64,000 nt of DNA from Rotaria socialis (GCA_905331475.1 CAJNYU010002677.1:248001-312000), one strand, 5' to 3'; counted from the first letter of the stretch, positions 37,429 to 50,332 are shown. Numbers and translations are program-made. Notes: generated by a model from the sequence alone, not told the origin.

Positions 37429-40400
37429 TTGAAGAAAATCTCTGTCGTGAAAAGTCGAAAAAGATCAAAGAAAAATTTATTTTGTATTATCGTTTCTATA
37501 CTCTTGTTTCTTTATTCAATAAATAGTTTAACAAATGATTATAACGAATACAAAATGAGTACAAGTCGATATGCAGTTGTTCGCCGTCTCAGTCGAGTAC
37601 TTCTATTACCATTACATGGTTATTCTAGAAATAATGATAGGTAAGAGTTTTATTTAACTAATTTTTTTTGTATTCTCAAGAAATTTTTTCTTGTCATAAG
37701 AATTTCCCTACTTGCCTTGATAATGAATAATGATATGTACACCCTACTAACAAAAAAAGAAGTCTTTGTGATCTTAACAGAGTACATTGCGTGTATGCAT
37801 TCTCATTTGGGATCGAGAAAAAAGAAAGAAATTCCAATCGATCAATGCAATAAGGTCGACGATGAACATACCGAACCAATCGAGCCTCTGAATGAGGAAC
37901 GACTATGAGAATAAAGAAAAGAGATGGACGGGCGATTAAATGGAACATTTGCTTTTTGCTCACGGAAAAGAACACTTAGCTATTGATTGACGACAAATCA
38001 AGCTAAGTAAGTATCAACAATCTTACTCCATTGCCTTTATTAAACAAAGTAATTAGCAAGAATCCTCTGTTTTTTCGTCTTCTATAGTAGAATAAATTAT
38101 TTGTATAATGCGTAGGAAGAAATATAATTGTTTTATTGAAACAATAATATTCATAATTATTTCAGCTGTTGCTTTTTCATTAACCAGATGCAGTGTTCTA
38201 TATTTGGATTTTGTTTTGTCTACATAAATCTGGGGCAACGATGAAATACAGAAGCACTTGACCGCTGAGATTTGATCATGAGTTCATTTATATAAATATA
38301 CGTAAATAAACAGATTCCATAATCATTATTAGTACGTGAATACAAAGCAGAGCTGTTCTAAATCTAATTTTTATCATTGGTCACAATGTTTATAATGAAA
38401 TCACTTTTCTATATTCGTTTCAAAAATATGTAGGTATACTTATATCTTAGGAACAAAAAAAAAATCTTCAGTAAGAATGATTATCGTTAGAGCTAGCGTC
38501 TGACTGTTAACTTTGCGCTCTCGTTATGTAAGTGTAGGGTACAATTTTGTTTCTTTACTTGTACGCCAAGTGCTTTGCTTGTGTATACATAGAAAAAAAA
38601 ATAAATGAGACATAAAGTGGTGTCATCTCCAAGGCGTTTCAGGCCAATGCATTCACTAGGATAGCTCTAGCTGCGCATATATACCACTTGAGAGAAGAAA
38701 AACTCTATAATTAGTGATGGCAACCATATGATCGGATGAATGAACACAATTAATTGATTGATTGATTGATTGCTTACATACTTTGTACTATTTTTTGACA
38801 CCGAGAAAAATATGCTGTTGCGTTCATAATCATAAATTATGTTTCCTTTCAAAATCATTTCTCAATAGACGATATGTATCTGAACATATTCATTTCATTG
38901 TGTCTTTTCTCTACAATACAAAAGTAAATTCCAAAGATCAACTGATCTATCGTATCAGTAATTTCATCAGGAAAACAATAACTTGTTGCTTTCCTTCGAT
39001 CTTTAACATTTTATTTTCATCGATTAATTATTATATAAACTTATTAGTTTGATATAGAACTATTCTTTATTGTATTCGTGTCGGTCGTTCAACTCGGATG
39101 ATCCATAGGGTATTCGAGCATTTGTTCTCACATTATCACACGCATGTTTCTCTCGGGTCTCGTTAATGGGGCTAAGGAAACACTTTTTATTCTCACGAAG
39201 AATACGGAAAAGAAAAAAAAACAAGTAATGATGAACTGATAATACAGCTCTCTGTTATGTTAAACATCACTCTTTTGCGATGTTGGATTTAACACTAAGT
39301 TGTCTGACACGAAAACGATGGAAACAACAGCATATTTGCATCGTGTAGATTCATCATCATCGGCTCGCGTGGTTATTGTTCGACATAGTAATGTCAAAGA
39401 GAGACCGATAACTTCAATAAATTCTGAAAACAATCTTCAGCAACCATTGACTATTGTTAGACCGATTTTAACGGTAAAAAAAACTCAAAAATCTCCGTTC
39501 AAGTAGGTTCGAAAGGCGTAGAAAAAGAAAATGTTTCTGTTTGCTTTCTATGAGAAGATATTCAAAGAAAGACTTCGACGTTTTAACATGATGCCGTTAA
39601 TTACAAACAAACCTAGAGTACAACTTTCACTGTATGGCATCTAGTCAATTCTTTGAAAAAAACCAATGAGATAACGAGAAATTATTGGATCGATATGCAA
39701 ATATATATATATATATATGAGGATAAATATGTCAATCTTGGCATTATTACTTTTATCGAACAAATAAGAATCGATAGAGTGCATCGATTTTATTAATTTT
39801 TTGTTTTGTTTTCTATGTAAGTATTTTTTTTTTGATTCAATGGGCATAGCAATCCCAAGACCAGATGATAATGATAATTTCCGGTAGAATAACGGTTAAC
39901 AATAGGTTGATGCCTCACTTGATAATACATTTCTTTTGCTGCGATTTTGTTGTTACCCCCCATGCATATGCTTGGTGACGATAATCCTAAGCCATGGACG
40001 TGTACCATTGAATACTGATCAAATAAGTAATCAAAGCATTACTGGCGTCTACTTCTATCGCTTTTCCCCGCCGCATTTGATGATGCTTTCTATGTTATAT
40101 TGTTGATTAGAATACAAAACACTGATCTGGTTCGTTTTTTCTTCACCCGTCCTATATCTATGTACTTATATGTTCTATGGCCGATTGATTGTATCCATCT
40201 ACATATTGATCTCATTGTTCTTGAGGCTAAGAAGAAGAAAAAGATCGAAACCCTGATTTTATCATATTAAAATATCGAGAAAAGAAAAAAAAGATGAATT
40301 CTCGAAAGATTTTTGTTATTTATCGACCGACAGTGCTTTCATCGACTAAGTCCAAGTATGCATATTTATTCATTTATCTTATAACATTCTTCTTTTCAAA

Positions 40401-43378
40401 TATCTAATTTAAGATATTAATTGCTACTTCTTTTTTCTTGTCTATTTTTCGCTTAGCATGCGCCGTCGAAAAGCTAAAGATCCATCTTTAATCGAGGATC
40501 AGCGAATATGTACAAAAGAAAACTGTTTAAGTTGTTGCAAAAAATTTACGGCATTCATGTTTTCACGTGTCGGTCTATTTTTTGTTATGATCGGTTATGT
40601 TGCGTTAGGCGGTTGGCTATTTCAAGGTCTTGAAGCTCGCAATGAACAAGATATGCGTCGTTCGATGAGTGAAAAACTTAATTCAACACTTTATAAACTA
40701 TGGGATGAAATCTTACGCGTAAATTCATATCCGTATCACGATAAAAGAGGAAATTTTACATTGTACGCAACAGAAGAACTTGAAAAATTTGAAGCAACCG
40801 TTATTCAACAAGTGCAGCAAGGTTTTGACGGACGAACACGACCTGGTGCAGACCCCGATTGGAATTATTTTGGAGCTATTCTTTATGCTGTTACACTTGT
40901 ATCAACAATAGGTAGAATTTTGAATTTATCTGACAATAAAAATTGTTTCTATTTTGTAAACAAAAAGGTTACGGCCATATAACAACAAAAACAGTAGCAG
41001 GGAAAATCGCTACTGTACTTTATAGTGCGTTCGGTGTACCATTAATGATGCTGTTCGTTGCAAATATTGGTTCAACAATGGCTAAATTATTTGCATTTGT
41101 ATTTAGCCGTATAAAGATTATATTTTGTTGTCGATGGAGAAATAAAAATAAACGAGTCAGTTTAAAAAAGACTCCACAACAAGACGATAAAGAAACAACA
41201 ATCAAAATCGATGAACAACAAATTACAAAAAAGTCGAATCTAAAACAAACAAAAGCCGATCAAGAACTATTAGAGAAAGGTAAAAGAAAATTCCCGTTTT
41301 TTTTCCCTTTATCTTGTTTATTTCAATCTACTATATTTAGTTACCACTGATGGATCATTGAAACTTTATTTACCAGCACAAACAGATTCATCGTCAAATT
41401 TACCTTCTCAAACTAACGAAATTTCAACATCAGATACAAAACGATTACCAGCTGATATCCGTCTAAATATGCTAACCGGAGCTCCAACGACTATGAATAA
41501 ATGTCGTTCATTAGCGTCATCAACAAATACAGTCGAGGAACGATCAAAAGATGCACTCGATCGTATTAATGAACTTATTCGAAAAAATTCCGTCCTAGAT
41601 ACTGATAATACAGACAACAATGAAGTTTGTAATGATGACGATCGTTTACTAACATCAACTAATCAAGATCGACGACATCAATTGCATAATATTAGTTCAA
41701 TAGAATTTTATATTAATGAAACAAATAAATTAACCAATAATTTAGAATCTTCGCTCGATGATGAATCTATTATAAAGCCGGAACCAGAAAAGTCAGATAA
41801 TGCAAATATAAAACAAGTAAAATAATTTTCGTTCTTTAAAAATAATATTTAGTTACGGAAAAGATAAGTTTATGCGCAAGTATTCCAACAGACACTTCTT
41901 GAATGAGGGATTACCGAAATTTTCGTTCTGTTTTCAATTTTGAAATTAACAGATTGAAATATCAGCATTTGCTCTAGCTCTCAATGTTAAATAGTCTTCA
42001 TAAAAACAATGAGTACGTTCTCGATGACTACTACGCAAAAAAGGACTACAATTATTTTCATTCAGTAAGAAATCACAATGTCTCGAAATATATCCATCAG
42101 ACAATGAAATAGAATATCCATAGGAGAAGAAAGATAGTATACAAACACATTTAGATCCATAGAAAGCATATTAATGAGCTAGGTTAGAATGTTATTTAGC
42201 AGACTGTTTGTCAAACAGTATTACCATCGCCGATGACGACACATTGCAGTACTCATCAACACATAGAGATGTTGAAACATCAATGCTTATTCTTTCAACG
42301 ATCATAATCATTAGCGCCTGTTGAGTTAAGATTTTGATTCAAATCGTATTCTTCATTGTCGAACGAAATCTAGAGGTCATACAATTAATAGACACGTTCA
42401 TCAAAAAAGTCAACTATGACAGTTTTCCATTGATATACAATTTTAAGTGTTAAAGATAAAATCTTACAAAAACAAAAACAGAAATACATATATATATATA
42501 TATCCGAAGATTTTGCTTTCTTTCAGTCGACTATACCTGAAACTACAACAACAACAAGTCATGACAATACCGAGAATAGTCTCATTGCAAAAGAAATTCC
42601 AAAAACGAAAACTACAAAACAAAAATTAAAACGTTCAAAATCTGAATCAACACACAATCGTAAATCAACTAGCAAAATAAGCAATGAAGCTGAAGAATCA
42701 CCAACGATAAATAATAATGAAACGACTAAATCGAGTCGTCGACGATTTTTTCTATGCAAAACTAAAAAGAATTCAACCGATGAAATCAATCAAAACGACT
42801 CGTTAGAACAAGTCTCAACTAAAATTATCAATGATCCAAGTCGAAAATTAGCACGAAAATCACAAAGTTTCGATGAACGTTTAAGTTTTTTTCCTTCTCC
42901 ACCTGACTATGAAGAATCAACTGCACAGGAAATAATTCCATCGCCAGCAGTAACATGGAAACCTGACAATGAATTATATTCAGCAAAAGCAACATATGAT
43001 TTTCCGAAAATGACTCATATGGAAGACGACGACGAAGAATATTATGAAGATGAACAAATGACTGTACCTTTACTTGTTACTGTTTTTGTCATCCCGCTAT
43101 ATTTAACACTCGGCGCTATATTATTTAATATTTGGGAACGTTGGGGTTTTCTTAATTCATTTTATTTTTGTTTTACAACTTTAACAACAATCGGCTTTGG
43201 AGATTTTGTACCTGGTTCATCAATAACTGTTTTAGCTGCAAAAGAAAAACTTATATGTGCTTCATTGTATATTTTACTTGGTCTTGTACTTATTGCAATG
43301 TGTTTTAATCTAATGAAAGAACAGTTAAGTCAAAAAGTTAAAAAAATCGCTGGCAAATGGGGGATTTTGGAAACTTAG
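37429..43378 (+). CDS. Two-pore-domain (K2P/TWK) potassium channel
   Basis: Background K+ channel subunit; a dimer forms one pore. Common exons: 40457-40911, 40968-41279, 41341-41816 and 42527-43378. Three alternative first exons end in the same phase and all join in frame: 37429 or 37555-37640, 39318-39502, and 40294-40355. With the second, the protein has 759 residues. M1 (RVGLFFVMIGYVALGGWLFQ) lies near 98-118, the first pore with TLVSTIGYGH near 208-217 (split by an intron at the selectivity filter), M2 (GVPLMMLFVANIGSTMA) near 240, M3 near 655, the second pore TLTTIGFGDFVPG near 695 and M4 near 720-745. The M2-M3 loop is about 370 residues, Ser/Thr/Asn-rich and poorly conserved in appearance, with RKSQSF and PPDY motifs near its end. 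Most K2Ps have short loops; TRESK is the known longer case. Ends in GILET. Confidence 0.95.
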
Positions 43379-43614
43379 GAGTATTTTTTTTCTTCTTTCT
43401 TTCTGTCGTTCTTTTTGTTGTTGTTTTGTTTCTTGATAAATATATATTGGCGAACTTTTTTTTTCTGTCTTTGTATCCTTATATTGATTGAAGGATGAAA
43501 AGATTTAAACTAATACAATTTCAGAAATAATAAATCCTGTTCTTTTTCGTTTTTAAATAAAATTTAAAACAAAAAAAAAAAGGAATAAAAATTCACTTCC
43601 GATGAAATACGAAC

Positions 43615-44449
43615 TTAATCAAGAATCCAAGGATAGTAAAAATTAACCCGAGCGTAAACATCAGAACAATTCTTTGCATGACCACAATCAAGTATTCCTG
43701 ACATGATGCCCGCTTAGTGTCAATAGGTTTTTCTATTTGAATGAGCTGTTAATTGAACTAATGGGCCACCACTATCATCAAAACATATTGCTGTTGGAGG
43801 AAAATCAGCGCACATGATGGATGTTCTCGTAATACATATTGTAATCTTACTTATTGTAAAGCGTATAAGTGACTGCCCTTTTTTTAATTCTTGCTGACCC
43901 CGATTTTCTGGTACAATACAAAGAAGACTAACGTTGTCATCTAAAATAACAGCTGTATCCAAACGAATAACTGCAACATCATCATATGATTCATGAACAT
44001 GCATAGATACGTTGAGCCATATGTGCTGTGCTTGGTGGCCATGTACTGATATTGAAAACTTGAAGACCAGAAATAACACCAACATACCGAGATGGTGAAC
44101 CTAAAATACAATGTGCACCAGTAAGAGCGTGTTGCGGAGTAATAAGACTAACACTCCAATAGAAAGAGGGTTGACCATTCAAATGGAAAACAACTAGAAG
44201 TAACTATCATGGTCATGAATTAGGAATTGCTTCTTCACCATTAACAATTCTTGGTGTAATTTGTGAACTTATGGCTTGACAACCACAATCGCATGGTTCG
44301 GCATGATTAAAATTTGATGCATCATCATCACACTTCGATTTTCCAATTGTTAAAAGCAATGCGATACTAATCGACAGAATAATAGATAATTTCAATGTAA
44401 ATGTATTAGTAATTGTTGGCGGATTGTATGTATTTGATCGTACAGCCAT
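43615..44449 (-). pseudogene. Trypsin-like serine protease pseudogene
   Basis: Remnant of a secreted S1 protease. It begins with an apparent signal anchor (LSIILSISIALLLTIG) and a Cys-rich prosegment, then PRIVNGEEAIPNS, the activation site. Catalytic His is in LTGAHC, Asp in DDVAVIRLD and Ser in FDDSGGPLV; the C-terminus reads CGHAKNCSDVYARVNFYYPWILD. The frame is broken repeatedly. The WPW following IPNS reads TGA-CCA-TGA and is followed by a shift. A one-base shift lies between AQRI and MHVHESYDD. Another shift, or a 63-base intron, lies before the Ser region. A Trp position after KTY is TGA, with TAA two codons later. No set of GT-AG introns I could find restores one frame. Neighbouring genes are intact, which argues against general sequencing error. 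Confidence 0.75.
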
Positions 44450-45460
44450 TATATGTGAAACGAAACAAGGAGTGAAGGTTTCATTGTACGAAAGATTTAC
44501 ATCGCATAATCAAAATTACTTTTTGTTAAATATCATAAACTTAGCGATGAGCTTTCTTTTTAATTCATGATGTGTATATTGATGAGTCATCAAGTATACA
44601 CTTAAGGAATTATATTATTTTTACGAACAAGATAGATTGGAAAAGTTTAGATTATTGCTCAAAACTGATTTAAGCAATTATTATGTTAGTTGAGTTAAAT
44701 TATTCTAAACAAGGAATATATAATACAATAGCAGAGTGTATGTGATTACAAAACAAGCGAATAATCGTAGGTACACTCGAAAAAATAGTAACCAAGAATA
44801 TCGGTATCCTGGTGATGCTTAACGTATTTAACGGCCGTGAAAAATTAGATTAGATTTATTGTATCGACGGATCATGATATTTTCTGTAGCTTTAATAAAA
44901 TCATTTATCGATCCTGTTTGGAATACAAAATCTTATTTGTGTAGGAAATCTCTAGAGTATTGAATTTTTTACACAATGTTTATCTTAAGATCAATAAATC
45001 AGATTATTAGACTAGTTAATAATTTGTTTAGATCTAAAGGGAGATTTCGATCAATGGAAATAATACTTTAGTAAAGCTACTGTTTAGAATTTGCAATCGT
45101 TATGTTAGTGATATCATGATAAAAAATATTAGAGTTAAATGAATTTTTTGTATCATTTTTTTTTTCGAACTATCAAAATAATTAATATTCCGATGTGCTA
45201 TAGATTATAGTAGCTATTCTATATTGAACTGATTCAAAAGACGCTTATAGAAAGCGATTTTGTTTCTATAAAAATAAACATTGAGTAACGCCATCTATAA
45301 TGATTTGGTGGGCGATATGTCACTCGGCAAAGATTGGTGAACTCACAGTTCGTATTGCGAAATAAACAATTCAATTCAGTTCAAAGAAAGACAAAAGATT
45401 TGAACGGTTGGGTATTGTTGGTTGAGTTTATCTTTCCTTTATTCATTATCATATCACAAC
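44450..45460. other. Intergenic upstream of NOP58
   Basis: About 1 kb, AT-rich, separating the protease relic and NOP58, which point away from each other. It should contain the NOP58 promoter. No gene, repeat or RNA was recognised. Confidence 0.45.
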
Positions 45461-48400
45461 ATGCTCGTTTTATTTGAGACATCTGCTGGCTATGCAGTAT
45501 TTAAAGTTTGTGTTTGTCTTGTTTATTGACAGTTTTCATTTCTTGTTAAAATTTCAGTTACTTGATGAAAAAAAATTACAAGAAACGAAAAATTTATATG
45601 CGGATTTTGAATCACCTGAAAAAGCTGCTACTGTGTATGATACGTTTGTTCGTATTATTGTAACTGATGGATAACTTTCGATTTTAGTTTAAAATTAGTT
45701 CATTTTGAAAAATTTGAAGATACAACACAAGCTCTTGCTGCAGCAACTGCAACTGTCGAAGGAAAAATTTCCAAACCATTAAAAAAATTACTTAAACGTC
45801 TCGTCGATCCAGATGTTCAAGAAAAATTACTTGTTGCTGATTCAACCCTTGGCAAAGCCATCAAAGTTTGTTTAAATTCTTGTCTTTTTCTTCCGGACTT
45901 TCTTCAATATAGTTTTATACTTTAGGAGAAGTTCAGTTTTGATTGTATAGCTAATAGTTCTGTACAAGATCTTATGCGTGTCATTCGTTCACAAGCCGAC
46001 AGTCTTTTACAAATCGATGAAAAAGAATTAGCAGCCATGCGTATTGGCCTCGCACACAGGTACGAAAAAAATATTGGTTTGTTTTGATTGAATTTTTAAG
46101 TTCGAGTCAATACCAATTAATGGATTAGCGATTGTGAAAACTTCTAAATCGATTATTCATTTAAGATAAACCGGATAGAGATTGTCGGGATTTGGTTTTC
46201 TATGTAAAACCTCTACGAAATTCGGTACCACTATTAAAGAAGATCCCATGTAAATGTTAGCTGTCATCGAACGATATTTTGAAATAGTATCTATTTTCTA
46301 TATAATTGTAGTAGTCTAGCTTTTAATTGTACTTCATTCATTAGATTCGATTTTGATGACGACAAATCTACTGGTAAAACCTTTTGAACCTGAAAATTTT
46401 AGTGAAAATAGATAGGACTTGCTTGAAATAGGATTTTGAATAAAGAAAATTCTTTCTTAATGTGTACATCGATGAAATGATTTATTTTTATTTATAGTTT
46501 ATCTCGATATAAATTGAAATTTTCTCCCGATAAAGTTGATACCATGATCGTTCAAGCTATCTGTATGTATTGTTTTTGTTGTCTTCGCTATGAACCAAAT
46601 TTTATTTTATTGATAGCGCTATTGGACGATCTTGATAAAGAAACAAATAATTACATAATGCGTTGTAAAGAATGGTATGGTTGGCATTTTCCTGAATTAG
46701 CTAAAATCGTACAAGATAATATTGCTTTTTGCAAGATCGTACAAAAAATTGGTTTGTTAAAATTATTTCAAAGAGTTTTTGTTTTTGGCAGATTCGCTCT
46801 TTATAGGTTATCGAACAAATGCAGCTGAATCTGATTTATCCGATATATTACCTAGTGATGTTGAAACTCAAGTAAAAGAAGCTGCTGAAATATCTATGGG
46901 CACAGAAATATCAGAAGAAGATATAACTAATATTCGTCACTTATGTGCTCAAGTAAGCCTAGTTGAATTTAGTAAATGATATAAATTTTGTGTTCGATTC
47001 CGTCCTCGAGAATTGACAAGGCCATTAATCTATGATGACGTTAGTTACCGCCCCAGTCTGAATATCACGAATGTAGATTGGTCTCCATACTGAGATTATT
47101 GGCCAGATTAAATTTTTGTTGGAAATAAACAGATCCTCTTGATTTATTTCTATATCTACATTTTAATAGGTTATTGAAATATCGGATTATCGAGCACAAT
47201 TATTTGAGTATTTGAAAAATCGAATGATGGCTGTGGCACCAAATTTGACAGTATTAGTCGGTGAACTCGTCGGTGCTCGGCTTATTGCACATGCAGGTAA
47301 ATATTTTATGATAATAAATTATTTGTATAAATGTTTGAAAAATTTTCAAATTAGCTTTTTGAATACGAAAGCTAAAGTAGGAAAGGATTGATATTGAGTT
47401 TCAGTAGTTTATAGATTTAGCATGATTTTAACTACGAATAGAGTCAAGGGGAAAACGCGGATTTGGGATTTCCAAAATCTAAAACGTGAATGATGGAATT
47501 TTCATCTGAATTTCTCCATGTGTAAGTTTCATGATCCTTAGAATATTCTAATATTTTCAATTCAAACGGATGCTTTCTTCTCAAGATAATGAATGCGCAA
47601 GAAATGCTCATTTCACGGCGCGGTCAGAGAATCCAGTTTTTTTGAAAATTCAATATTTTAAGAAGGAACCATTTGTTCGAATTGAAATTTTTAGGATCTT
47701 CTATGAACCATGAAACCTATATATGGGAAGAATTTCAGGTCGAAACTACGCCATTCACAGGGAGAGGAAATGCTTTTCAATTTTGAGATTTTCAAAATCC
47801 CAAAAATCCGTTTTTCCCCGTTGAATAGAGTACTCATTATAATGTGTTGGGTGCAAACTTAAGTACCGTATTCTTGCCTGCTAGTATGTTGACCAAGAGT
47901 ACGGCTAGTTCGTGTGTATGAAGCACATCAAACCGGCCTTCTTTTCTGAGCTGTAACTAGTATTGATTGTAGATTAGAGTATTCGATGCAAGCATTTTAT
48001 TGTCATCTAATATGAAGAGCAGTGAACCATCTAATTGTGACTTGACGTTCAAGTACATTAAGATCTTTGAGCAAAAGTGTAACACGGAAGTAGTCGTAGT
48101 GATTTGTCTGATGAATATCCTTAGCGAACTAAGTCTACCTGCTGCAACAGTCTTTCCTGTTGGCTTAATTGTGTAAAGATCCTCAATCCTATGTCATTTA
48201 TATTGTTAATATACACCATCAGTTTGGTATTAGGATACCACTCATTATATCCATAACTCATTAGTGAGACAATCGAAAACTCAATGCAACAATTTCTTTT
48301 ATTCTAATTAATCTAGGATCATTATTGAATCTTGCTAAACATCCATCATCAACCGTACAAATCTTAGGCGCTGAAAAGGCTCTATTTCGTGCAATGAAAA

Positions 48401-48935
48401 CTAAACATGACACACCGAAATATGGTTTAATTTATCATGCGTCATTAGTTGGTCAAACATCAGCTAAACTTAAAGGTAAAGTTAGTCGTATGCTAGCTGC
48501 TAAAGCTGCATTAGCCATAAGAGTTGATGCACTCGGTGAAGATACGCAAGCAACACTTGGTCTAGAGCAACGTGCAGATCTTGAACGAAAATTTGCTATA
48601 CTTGAACAGAATGCGGTAAAACTTTCGATTTTGAAATTTTTATTTTTATTAGTTCTATTTTTATTTCAGACAAAACGTATATCCGGTACGGGCAAAATGC
48701 AAGCCAAATTTGAAAAATATCAGAAAAATACGTATGTATTTTATTTTTTTATGCCGCCTATGGATTGATTATTTCATATTAAAATTTCTTTTTCTTTTAA
48801 AATAGTGAACAAGGCCAATTCAATCAAGATCAAGCATCCACATTACCTCATAAACGCCATTCTGATTTTGGTGGTCGTGGTGGTGCAAATAAACGATTCA
48901 AGAGTGGCAACATGAATAAATCATTCGTGGTTTAA
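45461..48935 (+). CDS. NOP58: NOP58 box C/D snoRNP core protein
   Basis: Core protein of box C/D snoRNPs; with fibrillarin, NOP56 and the 15.5K protein it directs 2'-O-methylation and pre-rRNA processing in the nucleolus. Eleven exons: 45461-45505, 45558-45634, 45688-45865, 45926-46059, 46498-46562, 46617-46751, 46807-46952, 47170-47296, 48317-48615, 48670-48731 and 48806-48935; 465 residues. Starts [15 protein letters not shown], as in all NOP58. The central coiled coil and NOP domain are clear: [53 protein letters not shown] and [12 protein letters not shown]. The C-terminus is short and Gly/Arg-containing, ending NKSFVV, without the Lys/Glu-rich tail of about 60-100 residues found in yeast and vertebrate proteins. 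Intron 7 hosts a snoRNA and intron 8 a MITE. Confidence 0.98.
47020..47104 (+). ncRNA. Box C/D snoRNA in NOP58 intron 7
   Basis: Box C ATGATGA at 47032-47038 and box D CTGA at 47090-47093 are bracketed by a terminal stem of 10 pairs out of 11 (5' GGCCATTAATC, 3' GATTATTGGCC). An internal D' box CTGA lies at 47058-47061, followed by a degenerate C' box near 47071. The 12 bases before D' (TACCGCCCCAGT) are complementary to ACUGGGGCGGUA, which I recall as part of a highly conserved large-subunit rRNA stretch. By the D+5 rule the target would be the fifth base of that string, a G. Size is 85 nt, normal for the class. It ends 65 bases before the next exon, a usual distance for intronic C/D snoRNAs. 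Confidence 0.83.
47445..47823. mobile_element. hAT-like MITE in NOP58 intron 8, 379 bp
   Basis: Left end CAAGGGGAAAACGCGGATTT and right end (minus strand) CAACGGGGAAAAACGGATTT are inverted repeats that extend about 43 bases at roughly 85 percent identity by eye. An exact 8-base duplication AATAGAGT flanks it at 47437-47444 and 47824-47831. No coding capacity. The 8-base duplication and CA terminus suggest the hAT superfamily; other families making 8-base duplications (P, Merlin) cannot be excluded. It differs in sequence from the element at 15744. Confidence 0.87.
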
Positions 48936-50291
48936 AAAATGACATATAAAATAAAAATTCAGCTGTCATTTACATATTCTTGGTTGTTATCATTTTTTTT
49001 TCTCTTTTCTTTCATTTTGGCAATGGATGCCCGTAATTGTTATGTGTTTTTTTTTGTAATGAAAAATAAAAAAAGGAAACAAACGGAATTAATAATAAAA
49101 CTAAAAATTTTCGTCTTGTTTTTTCCTTCTTCTTTCTCTATATCCTGACTTCTCACTTGAAATACTTCTTCAATAGAATTTCAAGTAGTAAACGTCAGGT
49201 AAATTACATTATCTCATATTTCTCATATGAATAATCTTGTTTCGATTTTTGTATATCAATAAGGTTAAAACGAGAAATGAGTACAAATTTCAGCTGCTTT
49301 TTTTGGCTTTCTTTTATATCATAAAAAAAAAACGCAAATGACTATAATTTGCTTATAGTGCTCTGCGTCAATGGACAAACTCATACATGACATCCGTTGT
49401 GCTCTCGACATAATTATAGTGTGCACATATATACAGGAAGATGAAACGGGAAAAAAGTTTCTCTTTGGGCATAGAATGATGTGAACATGGTATAGAGATT
49501 GAGTTCTATTACAAGATTTTGCATGATGAAATAATCGCAACTGTATACAAAAGAGTATGTGAATGAAGTCTATTCAAAATCAAAACATGCAAAGATAAAT
49601 GAACAAAAAACAATGGTATATGCTCAATCAACTGTTCAGACTACTAGATAGATTTAATTTTTCAAAAATAAATGCTTGCAATTTGTAATCTCTATGAAAG
49701 AAAAAATCAACTAAATCAATTTTATTACACAACCAATCAAAGAAAAAACGACCGTGTACTCTGAAAGGAGCGATACTACACTGATACGCAAAACTGCTGT
49801 TGTATTTTATTTTATTTGAAGTATTCCTACGCCTCTTTTTACTGTTCTGTAAAAGAAAAATGTATCGGTAGGAAGTGCAAGCATAGCTCTAATTGTCACT
49901 CCTGTTCTAAATCTCCTTCCATTGGTACAAAATATTTTTCTTTACCTACAAATCATTCAATGCTGCATAGCAATCTTTCGGGGGGGTGAAACGAATGATT
50001 CTTTTCTCACGTTGATTATTTCCTAGTATCGATTATGAATATCCTTCGATAAAATTTAAGAACAAAAGATCAAAATCACCTGCATAAATTATTTGAACCA
50101 TACTTCTCCGTTCTTGATCTTCTCAAGGCTACAATTTCAACAGAGAGTAAGATCAGGGCAGTTTATTTTTCTTGCTAACCAATAAGAAATTCTCTTCCGC
50201 AAACACCAATAAAAAAGAATTTTTTTCTTTCTCTCTCTTTTTCGTCTTCACCAATTGGATAGGAAAGCACATAGACAAAAGAAAATTTTTT

Positions 50292-50332
<41 letters not shown>

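Noticed and set aside
39793..40008. Minus-strand frame of 71 residues between the K2P first exons
   Set aside because: No signal peptide, domain or exon signals, and partly covered by a T-rich run; probably chance.
46354..46393. TGATGA and CTGA pair in NOP58 intron 4
   Set aside because: Only 40 bases from box to box, the base before TGATGA is T rather than a purine, and the flanks form no real stem.
46988..47002. GTTCGATTCC, a tRNA B-box-like string
   Set aside because: No matching A box, acceptor stem or anticodon arm around it.
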